DNA of 64,000 nt from Quillaja saponaria (taxonomy: Eukaryota > Streptophyta > Magnoliopsida > Fabales > Quillajaceae). The notes beneath the pieces are model-generated. The model made no database searches and had not been told where the DNA came from. It saw only the letters and a list, made by a program, of their open reading frames with translations. Location: contig CM055609.1 of NCBI GenBank assembly GCA_029379385.1, positions 2,356,001 to 2,420,000 on the forward strand, given 5' to 3'. The position numbers were made by a program, and so were the translations under genes. Shown piece after piece: positions 1-13,260 of the stretch; within the stretch, counting starts at the first letter, position 1, and the number at the start of each line of letters is the position of its first letter.

Positions 1-526
1 AGAACATTCATAAATCTTAGACGAGATTAGACTGATATCTAAAAATATTAGTAAAAAGCCAATCGAATTTGAAAGTTAATATATATATATATATATTTTT
101 TTTTGCTAGGATTGGAAGTTAGCATATTTGAGGCGAGTATAATTTACTCGAGTAAAATTCCTATATTAAGAAATTAAAGTAATGAATGATTTGGGTATCA
201 TTCATTAACAAACCATTGTGTAAGTGATAACTAGAAGGTGTATTCCTCACCCAAAAGTCAGTGGTCACACACACAAGCACACTGGCCACTGCCTCCTCAA
301 GAGTCACACTCTTCAAACCGTTTCCCACTAACTACTGCTTTGCCTCTGTCTCTGCTTCTCTCTCTCTCTCTCACACATAAACACACATTGCCTCAGCCTC
401 TCCATGAACTTGTCTGCCTCACATTGGTTATTACTGAACTCCTAAACTCTAAGCAACACCCCCATCAATTTATTTGTCCAATTATCTGATTCAATCACTC
501 TTCGTTTGTTTTAGGGTTTGGCCTAA
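1..526 (+). promoter_or_regulatory. Upstream region and 5' leader of the DUF620 gene
   Basis: An AT-rich stretch with an AT dinucleotide run near 80-97 is followed from about 240 by a C/T-rich leader with a CT microsatellite near 355-372, typical of plant 5' UTRs. A short upstream ORF with an ATG start (404-445, 13 codons) lies in the leader. A possible 3' splice site (tttgttttag) ends at about 513, just before the main ATG at 527, so the leader may be spliced. I see no clear TATA box. Confidence 0.45.
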
Positions 527-2871
527 ATGGAAAAGAAACAGGGTTTCTTCTCTGCTCTAAAAGATGAGGTTGTTCGTGGTCTATCGCCGTCGCGTTCTCG
601 GAATACTAGTCCGGCCAGAACTGGGTCACCCATGTCGGGTTTGCTTCGAAGAAAGAAGCACAGTAATCACAGCTCATTGGCTAATCCCGACGCTTTGATT
701 ACGAGATCCGGTAGCTTCAGACCTGTAGGGGAGACATTAACGCCGCTGATGGAAGGTCCGGACCAGAACGGAGGTGAAATCGGGGATTCGAAAAGGGTCG
801 GCTCAGGGATAGGTCAGTGGATGAGGGGTCAGCTAACTAGGGCTCCTTCGGTTACTTCGACAGCTTACAGGAGGTCTGATCTGAGACTGCTGCTTGGTGT
901 CATGGGTGCTCCCCTTTCCCCTGTTTATGTTAGCGCCACTGACCCTTTGCCTCATCTCAGCATTAAGGATACCCCCATTGTTAGTTCTCTCTCGCTCTCC
1001 CTCTCCCTCTCTCTCTCTCTCCGTCAACTTCTTTTGCTCTTTAACCCATTTAAGCATTTTCAAGGAAAACCAGAGCTAATTGTTTATTGATTTTCGGATT
1101 CTATTTTCCTTTTTGCATTTTGTGTTTAAAACTTTCATATTGTCTCTGTGATGATGTTCTGGAGGATTTCTAATCTTTCTTTTTCATTTGAATAAATGAG
1201 TTGTTTTGTTTTGTTAAAAATCATAGTGGGTTTTAAATTTTTTATTCACTCTTTTATTTATATTTATAATCTTTAGTATGTTCAATTTGAGTATGAATTA
1301 CACTTTACGATCTGAAGTCTTGCGTGAAATATGAAACAATCTGGGTTGCTTGGAACTATTATTTTTGAAAACTTTTTAATAATCAGCTTCTGATACTATG
1401 CTAAGCATTTTTCGTGGGGAAGTAGCTGTATCAGTCTACTAGTTCATGGGCCTCTGGTTCATCATTTCAACTTAGGGTCCGCAGCTAAAACGTTTTACAG
1501 GTTATTTAGTATTCTGAAGAATCTTTTGCTGGAAAGTCAAATAGCAAGAAAGAAAAAGGTGGATATTTTTTTTCTTGGGCCCCCAAATTAAGGAGAGGAT
1601 CAATTTTATTTTTTTTATCCCAATGATTTCTATACTGGGAAGTAGATGGTGAACTACTGTAGTTTTCATATAATATTATTCCTGTTCTGGGTTTGATGGC
1701 TTATGTTGATTCAATTACTTTTTGGGGTTTCATCTTCTTTATAAATTAGTAAAAATCACTCAAAATTTGAGTAAACTATATTCCTGGGTATTTTTGCAGG
1801 AAACATCATCTGCTCAGTACATATTGCAGCAATACACTGCAGCTTCTGGTGGGCTGAAGCTGCAGAACTCTATCCGAAATGCATATGCAATGGGGAAGGT
1901 TAGGATGGTAGCTTCTGAGTTTGAAACTGCCTCAAGGGTGATGAAGAACCGTAATGCCTCCAGGTGTGCCGAGTCTGGTGGGTTTGTACTCTGGCAGATG
2001 AATCCGGACATGTGGTATGTGGAGCTTGCAGTTGGAGGAAGTAAGGTTCATGCTGGTTGCAATGGTAAGCTTGTCTGGAGGCACACACCGTGGCTTGGTG
2101 CTCACACTGCAAAGGGACCTGTGAGGCCACTGCGTCGTGCACTTCAGGTTTGACTTTATGCTTCAGTTTTTTTGTTTCGTTTTTTTTTGTTTTTTTTTTT
2201 TTTGCGCCTTATGTCAATGTTTTCTTGATTTCTTCCTTATATTTCTACTACATAGCTTCTAATCATAATTATGTGGTCGTTGATTCTTTAATTTAGGGTC
2301 TTGATCCTAGATCCACAGCCAGTATGTTTGCAGAGGCCAGATGCATAGGAGAGAAGAATATCAGTGGTGAGGATTGCTTCATCCTCAAGCTTTGTGCTGA
2401 CCCTCAAACACTGAAGGCCAGGAGTGAAGGTCCTGCAGAGATCATTAGACATGTTTTATTTGGCTACTTCAGCCAGAAGACTGGACTTCTTGTTCACATA
2501 GAGGATTCTCATCTAACTCGCATCAATCTAATGGCAGTGATGCAGTTTACTGGGAGACCACAATCAATTCGTTCCTTGATGATTACAGGCCTGTGGATGG
2601 CATCATGATTGCCCACTCAGGACGTTCTGTGGTAACTCTTTTCAGGTTTGGTGAGATGGCATTGAGCCACACCAAAACAAGAATGGAGGAAGCTTGGACA
2701 ATTGAAGAGGTTGCCTTCAATGTTCCAGGCCTGTCTGTAGACTGCTTCATCCCTCCAGCTGATCTGAGATCCGGGTCCATTAGTGAAGCTTGTGAGCTTC
2801 CTCAAGATGGAAGGGGGAAAACTACTCTAGCAGTTAATCAGGCCAAAGTTGCTGCACTGGAGAAAACATAA
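527..2871 (+). CDS. DUF620 family protein, reading frame broken by one base
   Basis: Plant-specific DUF620 protein of unknown function, related to Arabidopsis At1g49840/At3g19540. Three exons join in phase 0: 527-979 (donor gttagt), 1800-2147 and 2297-2871. The N-terminus is basic and Ser/Pro-rich (MEKKQGFFSALKDEV, SPSRSRNTSPARTGSP). The conserved core begins in exon 2 with ETSSAQYILQQYTAASGG and continues in exon 3 with GYFSQKTGLLVHIEDSHL. At about 2524 the frame shifts: after HLTRI the conserved continuation (SNGSDAVYWETTINSF, then IMIAHSGRSVVTLFRFGE) is in another frame and runs to the TAA at 2869-2871. One C appears to be missing from a CC pair in the expected Gln codon. Read literally, translation would end near 2608, about 100 residues early. 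Everything else is well conserved, so an assembly error or a recent allele is more likely than an old pseudogene. Confidence 0.85.
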
Positions 2872-5800
2872 GATTGCAGCATTGATCACATGATCTGGAA
2901 GATGGAAGTCTAACAATGGATAGGAACAAGTCAGGCAATTGTTCATATATGAAAGCTAGTTGTTGATATACTAACAACTTAGAAGTTACAGAGTAGGAGT
3001 TCAGTTGGTTCTTTATGGAAGTTCATTTATACCTCCATCAATCTGTAAATAGAGCATAAGTATTCACGGGTTTCATCCAGACCTGAATGAATCTTTATAC
3101 TCTCGATGCAGAAACCAACAATGGAGTTGGAGCTCGGATTTCCACCCAGGGATAGAGCAAATGGAGGTTCATTTTTAGTTTACCTTCCTTGCACGAGGGA
3201 AAGTTGGCGATGCTTTGGTATGGCAGATCCATTGTCCTTTCGGTTTCGGCAGTTACTAATTTATTACCTTCAAAGAATTTGGTGGTGGTAGTATTATCAA
3301 GGACCCTGCCACCAACCAATTTGAGATTAATGCGTAGTTTGTTTAGCTTGAATGTTCACCTGTGTGTTAATTCTCTTTTTCTTTTCTTTTTTCTTTCGGG
3401 AGAGAAAAGTTGTTACTGTATTTAGGAGGGAAAAACAGACGTCTTCTGGATCTACTGGAAAGGAGGGTATCAGAGATAAGACTGTTTTAATTGCTGTAGC
3501 CAACATATTACTGGTATGGATTTTGCTCTTCTGTCAATACTTCCAAAGATGAAATGCAAACGAAAATTTGTCCTTTAGATATTGAATGCTCATGAATAGA
3601 GATCAGCATTGTTTCAAGGAAATGGTGAATTGTACTTTTTTACCATCTTTAATGCTTACACATTTGCCTGCTATGTCATGTGTGCATCAGTATTGATTCT
3701 TTCTATTTTATATTTCTTCTTAACAGTGAGCTTATTTCCAAATTTCTTTATATGGGTTGTCTGAATGATGAATGCTGATATCTTTCTAAGAAAACTGAGG
3801 TCATACCATTTGGTGTTAAGTGACCTAACTTGTAAATTGTTTTAACTAGTCGCTGGTGCTCTAGATCGTCTATTTTGATGTTATGAAGATTGAAGTTCAT
3901 CTGAATAAGTTACTAAACTAAATTAATTTGGATTTTTGGGGGAGGTTTTTGATGGAAGTCCTGTGCGTGACACATGATTACAGAAGGCCACGAGGATTAA
4001 AGTCTCCAAAACCCATGTGATTAGCTCAGCTTCTTTCTTTCTTTCCTTTTTTATTTTTCTTTCTTCCTCGGGCTGCATTGTTATCCATTGTTTATTGGCT
4101 TTTGCAGACATTGTCTTTCACCACTTTACCCCACTTAGCTGTTTAGCATTTTAGGTTTCATTCTCTCTCTATATATCTCAGGGGAAGGTTCCCCCTCATC
4201 ATTTTGCTTCCAAGCGGTCAAAAAGTCATGGATTCTCTCTCTTTCCTGATAAAAACTCTCCTAAAACAAATTGATTGATAATTAGAGAAACATCACATCT
4301 ACTTATATATAATATTTTTACTATATTCAGAATATAAAAATTATCACATTAACACTGAAAAAAATCGTAAAATTTCTAACACATTTATTATGAGGGTTTG
4401 GGTCTGCAAGAATTTGAAGTGCTGATGATGTGGTAGTGCACCTAGAGCCTTCTAAAGCCATTGTTTTAATATGTGATACAAAGGGTGTGATAGTTTTAAG
4501 GTACACTTTGCAATTCAGTAAATACATACTCCAAAGTAACTTCCTATTAGGTAGGACCATAAAAATCAGCTCTCCCTCCTGACACCTTTTTGAGAAAGAA
4601 ATTGTAAATTTTCATTAACATAACCTCCATGAAAGTTACAACATAAAAGAAATTAAAATATTCTAGATCTAATATTGTGCTCACCAATTAGAATATAAAA
4701 TCTCCTTTCACTCTTAATAGGATATGGGTATTATAAAAAAAATTATTTACAAGTCAAAAATCTTCTTCACAACTTATACCAATTAAAAAATAATTATTCA
4801 AATAAAATATTAATAAGAATTTCTCATAAAAATTAAAAGAAATTAAATCGTTCCGGAACATACAAAAACTTCCAAAACAAAAAAGGAGAGTCATCTCCCA
4901 AAATTGCTCGTAACACATGTGTTCGTACATTATTTCTACAGGTAAAGCATTAATTAAGGGTCAAATTGATACTGCTTTTAAATGAGGGCTTAGATGTCTA
5001 GGAATGATACTGACATTGTTTTTTTGTTTTTTATGTTCACAAGCACACAAGAGACTTGGAGAAAGTAAAGTCTTTATAATTACACCACAAATGACTTGGA
5101 GAAGCAAAAAAAAAAATAAAAAGGGTCTTTATTACATCCTCGAGGTTTACTAGGGCTTGATTGCTAGTACATGTACGAGTGTAGAACAGAAATTTTGAAT
5201 TTCTCCTTACACGTAACAAATCACTATTGGATTAGTCACTTTTATTTTTTAAGAGCCTTCAATTGTCAGAATTCAATATTTTATATTTAGAGGTGTTAGA
5301 TTTTATTTTTATTTTTGAAAATTAGGAACAAAAGTTGTAAATTTAGGAAAAATTAAATGTGCATCAAGATTTTGTAAATATAATAAGATTTTGATGACGA
5401 GTGCTATGCACTTGTTTAAAATAGAGAATTTGTAATATATATTATGATAATTATTTATAATTTTTAGTAATATTTAACATATTATTTGTTATATATTTTC
5501 AAGATATCTGTTAAAAAATTAATATAATTAATATATGTAACTATCAACTTTAAAAGTATTATAATATATTGATGTAAAAGAATCTCCAAATTTCTAGGTA
5601 ATACCACCTAATTAATTTTGGTTTGACATTAGGCACACTACCAACTTTAGATTCCAACGTTGAATAAATTTAAAAATTGATTTTTTGTAACAATTTTGTT
5701 TTGAACATGCAGTTCGAAATAATTATATGGGCATGGCTAAGTATTATATATATATAGGTAGAATCTAAAGACAATATTATAGAAATTAACAAGTTTACTA

Positions 5801-6582
5801 GTCTCCCATTGACTTTGTAACCCATTCATACTTGATAATTGTTTATTTTAAGAGGTGTTGTTGAGAAATCTAAGACTAATATTGCCATTGTCGGCAGAGG
5901 AAGATTCCAGTTGTTGCAGGGCATTTGAGCAATGTCATATATTTATTACAGTAGCAGCAATGTCATGCATATTAATTATAGTGATAGTGAATTGAAGGAG
6001 CTACTATATATCTTCCTTGGCTCTCTGGGTATGTGTAATTGTGTATACTGTCGGTGTATGTGTGTGTTGAAGTCATGGAAGAGCATTTGCATGTGCATGT
6101 TTGTATTTAATGCAAAGGTATAATGTGTATTTGCAAGCGTAGAAATTCGATTTGGTTGGAATAATTTTTTAAAATTAAATGAATTATGAATTGTATTTGA
6201 TTTAAATTTAAATTTAATCTATTTAATCTAATTAATGCAAAATTTATCTCTTTTACAAGTTGATACAACCTTCATATTCTTCTTTTTTTTTTTTTTTTTT
6301 TTTTAAGTGACTCTAATTTTCATGGCACTTATTGGACACTAGGGAGTCCGGAGGTCTAATTACGCCCATTTTGTTTTCCTTTGGGCTCGTTCAGTCCAGG
6401 CAAGAAGGGTGTTGTGGTAGTCTTGTGAAGCTCATATTTAACAATCCATTACTTCAACGAAGGAGTATAACCAAAAGAAGAAAAAAAACATTGAGAGGAG
6501 GAGGTCGGTAAGAATGATACTAAATAATTAATAATTAATGGTAAATGAAAATTTGACCAAAATTCATCCACAAAGAAAAATT
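2872..6582. other. Intergenic region (3' UTR of DUF620 gene, then AT-rich DNA)
   Basis: The first few hundred bases are probably the 3' UTR of the DUF620 transcript. The rest is AT-rich with T-runs (24 T near 6281-6304) and no ORF resembling a known protein. I see no recognisable transposon, tRNA or miRNA precursor. Confidence 0.6.
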
Positions 6583-7467
6583 CTAGACCAGCAATGAGAG
6601 GAAGAGGATAGCCCATCCAAACACCAAGCTTCCAACCATCTTCTCCAAATTCCACAATTTGGCTACTCCACTAATCTGCAAAAAGGATATAAGGGAACCA
6701 ACAAAAAATAAAAATCAAATATGATTTGATTACATTGAAAAAGTTGATTTGTATTTCAATCAATCAATTTCACTTCGAATTAAATCTATTTTAATGTTTG
6801 GTACTAATTATAAATAAATTCAATTTATACTTACGCATATTTTAGGAATGACAATAAATCGAATCTATTTTTATTTTATTTTATTTTAAATACATAAATA
6901 TCTTTCGGGAAAATGGACGGAAGGAGTGATTTGATAAATGTGGAGTTATAGTGGAGAGTTGATTAAAATAATTGAAAAACAGAGTGGTTTGTGCCAAAAA
7001 AAAAAGATTTTCCTCCAATATTTTAGGAGAGATTGAGGGACAAATTATAAGTGGCAACTTACATCATCGTTTCCACTTGGGGTTGGAGAGATAATGTCTA
7101 GGCTTGGGCCTGGAGCCTCAATAGGTGGCGCTGGTGGGCTGGGCCCTAGTGCCGGAGACAGAGTTGGAGAAATGTCTGGCGGAGATGGAACTGGTGCTGG
7201 TGAAACAGCCGGTGGAAGTGTCCCCACAGGAGGAGTTGCCAGTGGAGATGACACCTGTGGAGGAACGGATAACGGAGGAGGTGTAGCCGTTGGTGGAGCG
7301 GCTTGTGGAGTAGTGACAGGAGCTGGAGTGGTTGGCGTAGGTGGAGCAGTAGTGGCGGAGGTTGGTGGTGAAGTAGTGGGTGTAGTTGCCGGAGCTTGAC
7401 CTCTAACATCAGCCATTAGAATGCAGATGAAACTGATTAAAAATACACCTTGTCTATCCATGATCAT
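6583..7467 (-). CDS. Classical arabinogalactan protein with GPI-anchor signal
   Basis: Cell-surface proteoglycan core, about 165 residues. Exon 1 (7467-7063) encodes a signal peptide (MIMDRQGVFLISFICILMA) followed by a Pro/Ala/Ser/Thr-rich domain of about 110 residues with dispersed AP, SP, TP and PPxP motifs that are typical sites of Pro hydroxylation and arabinogalactan addition. Exon 2 (6675-6583) encodes SGVAKLWNLEKMVGS and then a hydrophobic tail (LVFGWAILFLSLLV) ending at TAG, the usual layout of a GPI-attachment signal. The donor is gtaagt after Asp-Asp and the acceptor tttttgcag; the 387-nt intron is phase 0. The first ATG in frame is at 7467, with a second at 7461. Without splicing, the frame ends five codons past the donor (VSCHL), giving a form with no anchor. 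Expected location: outer face of the plasma membrane and cell wall. Confidence 0.9.
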
Positions 7468-8386
7468 ATGCACTCTCTCTGCTTTACCTTCACACCAAGA
7501 GATAGATAGAGAGAGAGAGGTTGAGAGGTTTGGATGAAAAACATGAATGAATGTTGGGAGCTTTATATATTATTATTGGACATAGACAGTGTATGTGATT
7601 TGTACGCTACGTTTTGGAAATGAAAAGAATGAAGCAAAGATTAGTTGGTATATATGTTTTTATATTTCTAATATTCAATGCATGATTGTGTAGATTCAAG
7701 TGTCTTGTTGCTTTGATTGAGTGAAAGGATTCATAATAGTATGTCATAAAAAGAGAGAAAGAAAGTTTCATTGTTTATGTTATGCAATAACATCAGCAGA
7801 GCAAGCAATCCAAAAAGTATATTTCTTTAAATTTATCTCTATTAAATCAAACAAAAAAGGAAGATGGAATATGAAGAATGTCAATGTAATTACTTGTAAG
7901 TTAAGAAAATAAAGAAATAGGACAACAAAAGGAGGATATGGAGTAACATCGTTAGGATTACAGAAAAAAAAAAAAAATTGACTTTCTAACTAACTACTAG
8001 GCCTTGTCTTTTCTTGTTTTCTTGATGTATGTAACGGAATATGCATAACATTGTTGTTCCGAAATTTGGGCCTAGGAATATAGCTAAATGGTCCAACTCC
8101 TTCAGTAATATGGATTGGACTCAAGCCCACATTTTATTAATGGGTTTACTTTTTGTATTTTCGAGGATGAGAGTTCAAATTACACTTTCCACACCAATTG
8201 TGCTTCTGTAGGCGGTGAGTGAAGGGTATTTTCGGCATTTGAAACTCGACAAACCAGAAATTGTACACCAGGAATTCATTCAGGCGGGCTCAGAGTCACG
8301 AGTGTACACAAGGAGTCATTTCGCGAGGTTCTCTACACACTCACCCACCCAACTTATCCACTTCACGGAGTAAAAGAGTAAACGAC
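7468..8386. promoter_or_regulatory. Shared divergent promoter region, AGP (-) and SWIB gene (+)
   Basis: The 919 bases between two divergent start codons must carry both promoters. On the minus strand a TATA-like element (taatatataaag) lies at 7561-7573, about 100 bases upstream of the AGP ATG, followed by a GA-rich leader (7497-7520). On the plus side the leader before 8387 is C-rich (CACACTCACCCACCC near 8335-8350) and I see no clear TATA box, as is common for housekeeping organellar genes. Confidence 0.45.
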
Positions 8387-10635
8387 ATGGCTATGTCTTG
8401 CGGACTTTTCTCGACGTTTTTGACCGGAGATACGGCGTTGTTGGGGTCCGGTCCTTCATCTTCCTCTCTCAAGCTTGCTCATCCTCAATCCTCTGCCAAC
8501 TTGCGCATGGTTCGGGCAGTGACCTCTGCCACCGTGTCGCAACAACCAACCGGGAAACAGCCCCGAGGTATCATGAAGCCCCGAAAAGTCTCTCCGGAAA
8601 TGCAAGCCCTCGTTGGGGTTCCTGAAATTCCCCGAACAGAAGCACTGAAGCGTATTTGGGCTTACATTAAGGAGCACAATCTTCAGGTTATTTCTGGGTT
8701 TTAAAAGTCATGTTCTTATGGTTTCTACATTAATAACTTCAGTAAAGCCATTTTCTGTTTTGTTAGTGGGTCGTGTATGTTTCGATTTTTAAGTGGGTTT
8801 TGTTGTCTGGATAAAGCTCATGTTTTGTTGGTAGACATTAGTTCCTGAGTTTCCCCCTTTATTTTTTTTTAAATGGTGCTTCGACTCAATACAGTCCTTT
8901 CTGTTCTTAGGAGTATTTTATGCTGTTGTAAAAATTGTGGTAGTATGGGTTGTTTGGCTAGCAGCTTCCTGTTCTGATGTGCTTTATATATAAGATTACT
9001 CTCAAACATGGGTGTCTTTGTAGGGGGGAAACCTTTTTTGCGATCAAATATGTAAACTTTGTAACAGCTCTAAAGTGATTTGTCTATTTTAGCTTGTTAA
9101 TTAGCTTTATAGTGCTTGCTATTTTGGTATATTAGAAAATTAGCTTCCTACCTTACATTTGTAATTTGAGTTTATTCTTCTTTGGCTGTCAGCCTATAGC
9201 GCTTCTAAATAGTAAATCTCAGATCTGAAAGGTTGAGGCCGCAGTGATATGACCAAAGTGTGGTTCTGTTATTACTATGAATTCTTTTGGTTCTATTGGG
9301 TTGTCTCCTTGTTGGATATGTGGCTTGCTTTTGTTGGCTCATTTGGTGTATATGAGATCAGCAGTTTCGATCTGTAACTACTTTGTGGACGGTTGATACC
9401 ATCTGTAGTTTGACTATTTTGGGGTTTTTAGATGGACGAATGCACTGTTTCATGTTTCCGTTATTCCAGATTAGCTTATGATCCTCGTGCAACTGTGCTT
9501 TTTTGTTTTTTGACCAAGGGTTTGTTTTCTATGTTGTTTTTTGTATAAACTGTTATAATCATTTCATTTGTTAGCTTAGTAAATCTTTTATGATTGGAAT
9601 AAGTTTTATTGATGAAACATGGTGTATATAGTACAAACACACGGCTACTAACAATCCTAGTCTTGTTGGGTTCTTTTTGGTGTTTATTGTTTAAGTGCCT
9701 TTGATTCTTGTAACTTTTTTAATGCACATAAAAAGTTAGCATCTGTGGGAACCAGGCTGGTGCAGAGGTTTCATGTATATCATATTTGCCACAAACATGC
9801 ATGAACTTACAGTAAAGTTTGAAACCTTCATGTTACTTGTGCATCTTATTTGAGGAACTGCCACGATTGGATAAATGGAATACTGATTTTGATCTTAGCT
9901 TTCTATGAATTTAATTAGTTGTCACCATAATACGTCACTGCATGTTTGTTCTTATTTTTTGTGTTGCTCCATCATAATATCATTATATCATGATTGTGAT
10001 TTACCTTTAAAAAGCAGTTATTGTCCAACCCTATGTCACTAGTAAAGTTCGCTGTTAGGAAATTATTCATGGTTATAATTTCTGGAGTGTAACTGCAGTT
10101 ATTGTTTTTCTTCTCCCTTGTTTATAGATGGTTGCTTTGTTTTGTTGATAGGTTAGTTAATAGAGTTTTGGCCAATGGCTTATCAAATTCAGGGATTTTC
10201 TATACTGCTTTTTAGAAAAAAAAGGTTGGCCTCACACTTCAAAAAAACCTGCTAGCTTACGACCAGTGAGATTACATTTGCAGCTTTGCAAAATGCAGTA
10301 CTTTGCAGATCTAATTACGTTATATTTAGTCTGACATGTAGTAACTTTCAATCTCATCAGTTCTGTATGATTTTCGGAAGTCTTGGTTGTCTACTGAATT
10401 CCTTTTGCATTTTCCTTTCAGTCAACGTTGTCCTTTGCATTTATGAATGTGTCCAATACTTTTTTAACTCTTATCAATTTTGGTCATAACCTGGTTATTT
10501 CCTTCTTATATTTAGGATCCCGGGAACAAGAAGATTATCATTTGTGATGAGAAGCTGAAGAAGATATTTGGAGGGAAGGACCGAGTTGGGTTTCTGGAGA
10601 TTGCCGGATTGATTACACCTCACTTCTTGAAATGA
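8387..10635 (+). CDS. SWIB/MDM2 domain protein, organelle-targeted
   Basis: Small protein of 139 residues in two exons, 8387-8686 and 10516-10635, phase 0, split by a 1.8-kb intron. Residues 1 to about 60 are Ser/Thr/Ala-rich with few acidic residues (MAMSCGLFSTFLTGDTALLG), resembling a plastid or mitochondrial transit peptide. The rest is one SWIB domain: KVSPEMQALVGVPEIPRTEA, then LKRIWAYIKEHNLQ, the splice, DPGNKKIIICDEKLKKIFGG and a C-terminal end GLITPHFLK. In plants such stand-alone SWIB proteins are mostly organellar and thought to associate with nucleoids; some are nuclear. The frame is open upstream to about 8261 but contains no earlier ATG, which supports the start chosen. Confidence 0.92.
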
Positions 10636-13260
10636 AAGCAAATTTCAGAAGATTTTAAACTTGCATATTACTCATGAAGCTAAGCTTTTTGTATGCAGAC
10701 AATGTGTTTTGGTTCATGAAACTAGTAATCTGACTACCATGCCGTAGTACCCGTAACATATTTCTAAGTACTTCCGTACAGTATAAACTTTTGTAAGAAC
10801 TTTTATTACCGTGCCCTGCACCAATTATTGATGCGCGTTTAATTTAATTGTGAGTTGTTTTATAAACAGAAGCGTGATTCTTTAAAAATTTTAATATTAA
10901 ATTGTAATTGATTGATAAAAAAAAACGATTAATAAAATAATAATTAGACATGACTTTTGAGACTAAGACCATAAAAGAGCTCCGTAAATAGGCCCAGAGT
11001 CTGAGTGGGTCTTTCTAATCAACTAGGTCATTGACTAATTTTTATTACGTAAAATTAAAATTTAAGGATTTATTTATTATTATATTTCTTAGATTTTAGA
11101 TTATTTATGTTTTATCTTAAGGTTTTATGCAGTCTCTATAAAAGTATAGTATGCACTTGTTTAAGAATCAATTGACTGTATGTTTGTAAGTTTTTCAAAT
11201 TATATTTTCGTCTGATTCTTTCTCTTTTTTTTTTTTGCTTTCTTACCGATTCCTCAACTCCTCTTTTCACTGGGGTAACTGTCTCATTGAAATTACAAAA
11301 ATATCTTTAGTGTATTTAATTGACCCCACTGATTTTTGAATTTAAAGTTCTTATCCATTTAATTTTGAGATTTAAAATTTTTGTCCTCATATATTTTTAT
11401 AAATAAAATAAATTAAGCAATTTATCTAATTATAGTTGAATTACTTTATATAACATATGAAACTATTTTTCTAAGGTTATTATTTAAATTTAATAAGAAT
11501 TTCACTAATTTTTAAAAAGTAACATTTTCATACTATTTATTTGTGTAAAATAAAATAAAATGTGCCAAGATAAATTTTTAGAAATCATATACACTAAATT
11601 ACACACAATTAAAATAAAAATAAAATAAAATAAGTAAGTCTTTTTTACCATTTGTTAGTTTTAGTAGTTTGCAAAATGTATAAGGTCTTGCAAAAAATAA
11701 TTTAACAAAAATTCTCAATTTCTTTTGTTTCTAAAACACATCAACATCTTGTTTGGGTTAACAAAATTTTATTGGACAGATCGTTATTAGTAAAACATTT
11801 ATTGTTACAATACCTCTTATTCAGGTCGAGTGGAAGAACTTTAAGATTTGAGTTGGATTGTTTCCTTTGAACCTAGCTTTCATGAAAGGATTAGGAAGTT
11901 TGCGGTAGTGTCATTTAGATATCTGGGTTCATCGCAGATAGAGACTTATCCTATTTCACTTCAAGTGTCTGTTATGTGTCTGATAATTTCATGTTTCTTT
12001 GAGAGGAATATATTGAGCTTGCAGTGGCTTGTCTATCTCGTGGAATTAGTTCTAGTGGAGAAGTTAATCTGTATGAGTGTCTGGTTTGATGAAATTCCTC
12101 TTTGTATGTTATTGTAAATATGGTTGCTCCTGTTACACTAACCGTGAACTTAATTGCTTAAATATTAACTAGCTAGACCATTGAATATTTTTAATTCAAT
12201 TATGTGTGCTATCAAGGTGTTGGTTCAATGATAAACTTATCCACCTCGACATTCAAGAACTTGGTTCGAGTTGTCATGGCGCTACAGAGCAGGCAGCCAT
12301 CTTCCAACTTCCAACTTCCAACGTTTCTCCTAACTAAACTGTTTTTGGGTTGTCGCTTATTCCTTTTGTCAATTCTGCCTTTCCTACTTTTCGTGAAATT
12401 CCTTTTGTCCTTTTTTGAATTCACATAAAACATAAGTTACCTGTTGCTGAGTTCTGCTCAGGAGCAAGAACATAACACTATTAGAGCATTCTTGGTCATT
12501 TATATTCAACAGTTCTCTATACTTGATTTCAAAGCAACAACATAACACTATTAGATAGTCAGGCACTTACCAAAAATAGCATGTTTTGATGATCTGGTAC
12601 TTACTAAAAATAGCATTGCTAATGTTTTGTCGTGGTCGTTAAAGAATTTGACCAAGTCTGATATATAATTTCATACAATACAGTCATTTATGCATATTGC
12701 AGAAAGTGGTAGGATGAGGGAGGCTTCAAGGGTATTTTTCTTAAATGAATGATTCCGGGCCTGTTCCTTTGAACCGTACTGTCATGACTTAACAACATTT
12801 AACCTGTTGAATTACTCTTAAAAACCCAAGCTACCAAATCATTGTCATGCCATAAGCTCAATTTCTTCACATTTCAACTCTCAACAATGACAAATTCTTG
12901 TGAGGATCATATTCCGTTACCACCCACTTCATCTTTGCTTTATTTATAATAGGAAATTACTTCTCATTCATTCACAGGTTGAGAAAGGATTACATAACAT
13001 TAATCGTAACTACATTCTATTCAGGCCAATTGCAATCATAGAATTCCAAGGAAAGGTAACATGCCTATGATGTCTCCTTAGTTAACCTGATCTCTAAAAC
13101 CTCGTAAGATCTCCTAACTTCCTAGCTTAAAGAAGCTAACTTCATGTCCCATAAGCAGTATCATCTTTGTGAATACAACAATAAAAGCAATTAGCTGTGA
13201 TTTTCTCTTGCCCTGTGTACCTTTTTGTGACTCAACAAGAAAAACTAGTTCTATAAAATG
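10636..13260. other. Intergenic region between convergent genes
   Basis: The 3' UTR of the SWIB gene probably ends within 200-250 bases of the stop. The rest is AT-rich. Short direct repeats occur at 12469-12485 and 12539-12555 (AACATAACACTATTAGA) and at about 12564 and 12598 (ACTTACYAAAAATAGCAT). No ORF here looks like a known protein and no transposon ends are evident. The stretch 13150-13260 is probably the 3' UTR of the SSN2-like gene. Confidence 0.5.

Noticed and set aside
238..489. 83-codon open frame upstream of the DUF620 gene
   Set aside because: Starts with GTG, is low-complexity C/T-rich sequence and lies in the probable 5' leader.
7094..7399. Gly-rich plus-strand open frame of 101 codons
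   Set aside because: It is the antisense of the Pro-rich AGP exon; GGN codons mirror CCN codons. The minus-strand gene has signal peptide, splice sites and GPI signal.
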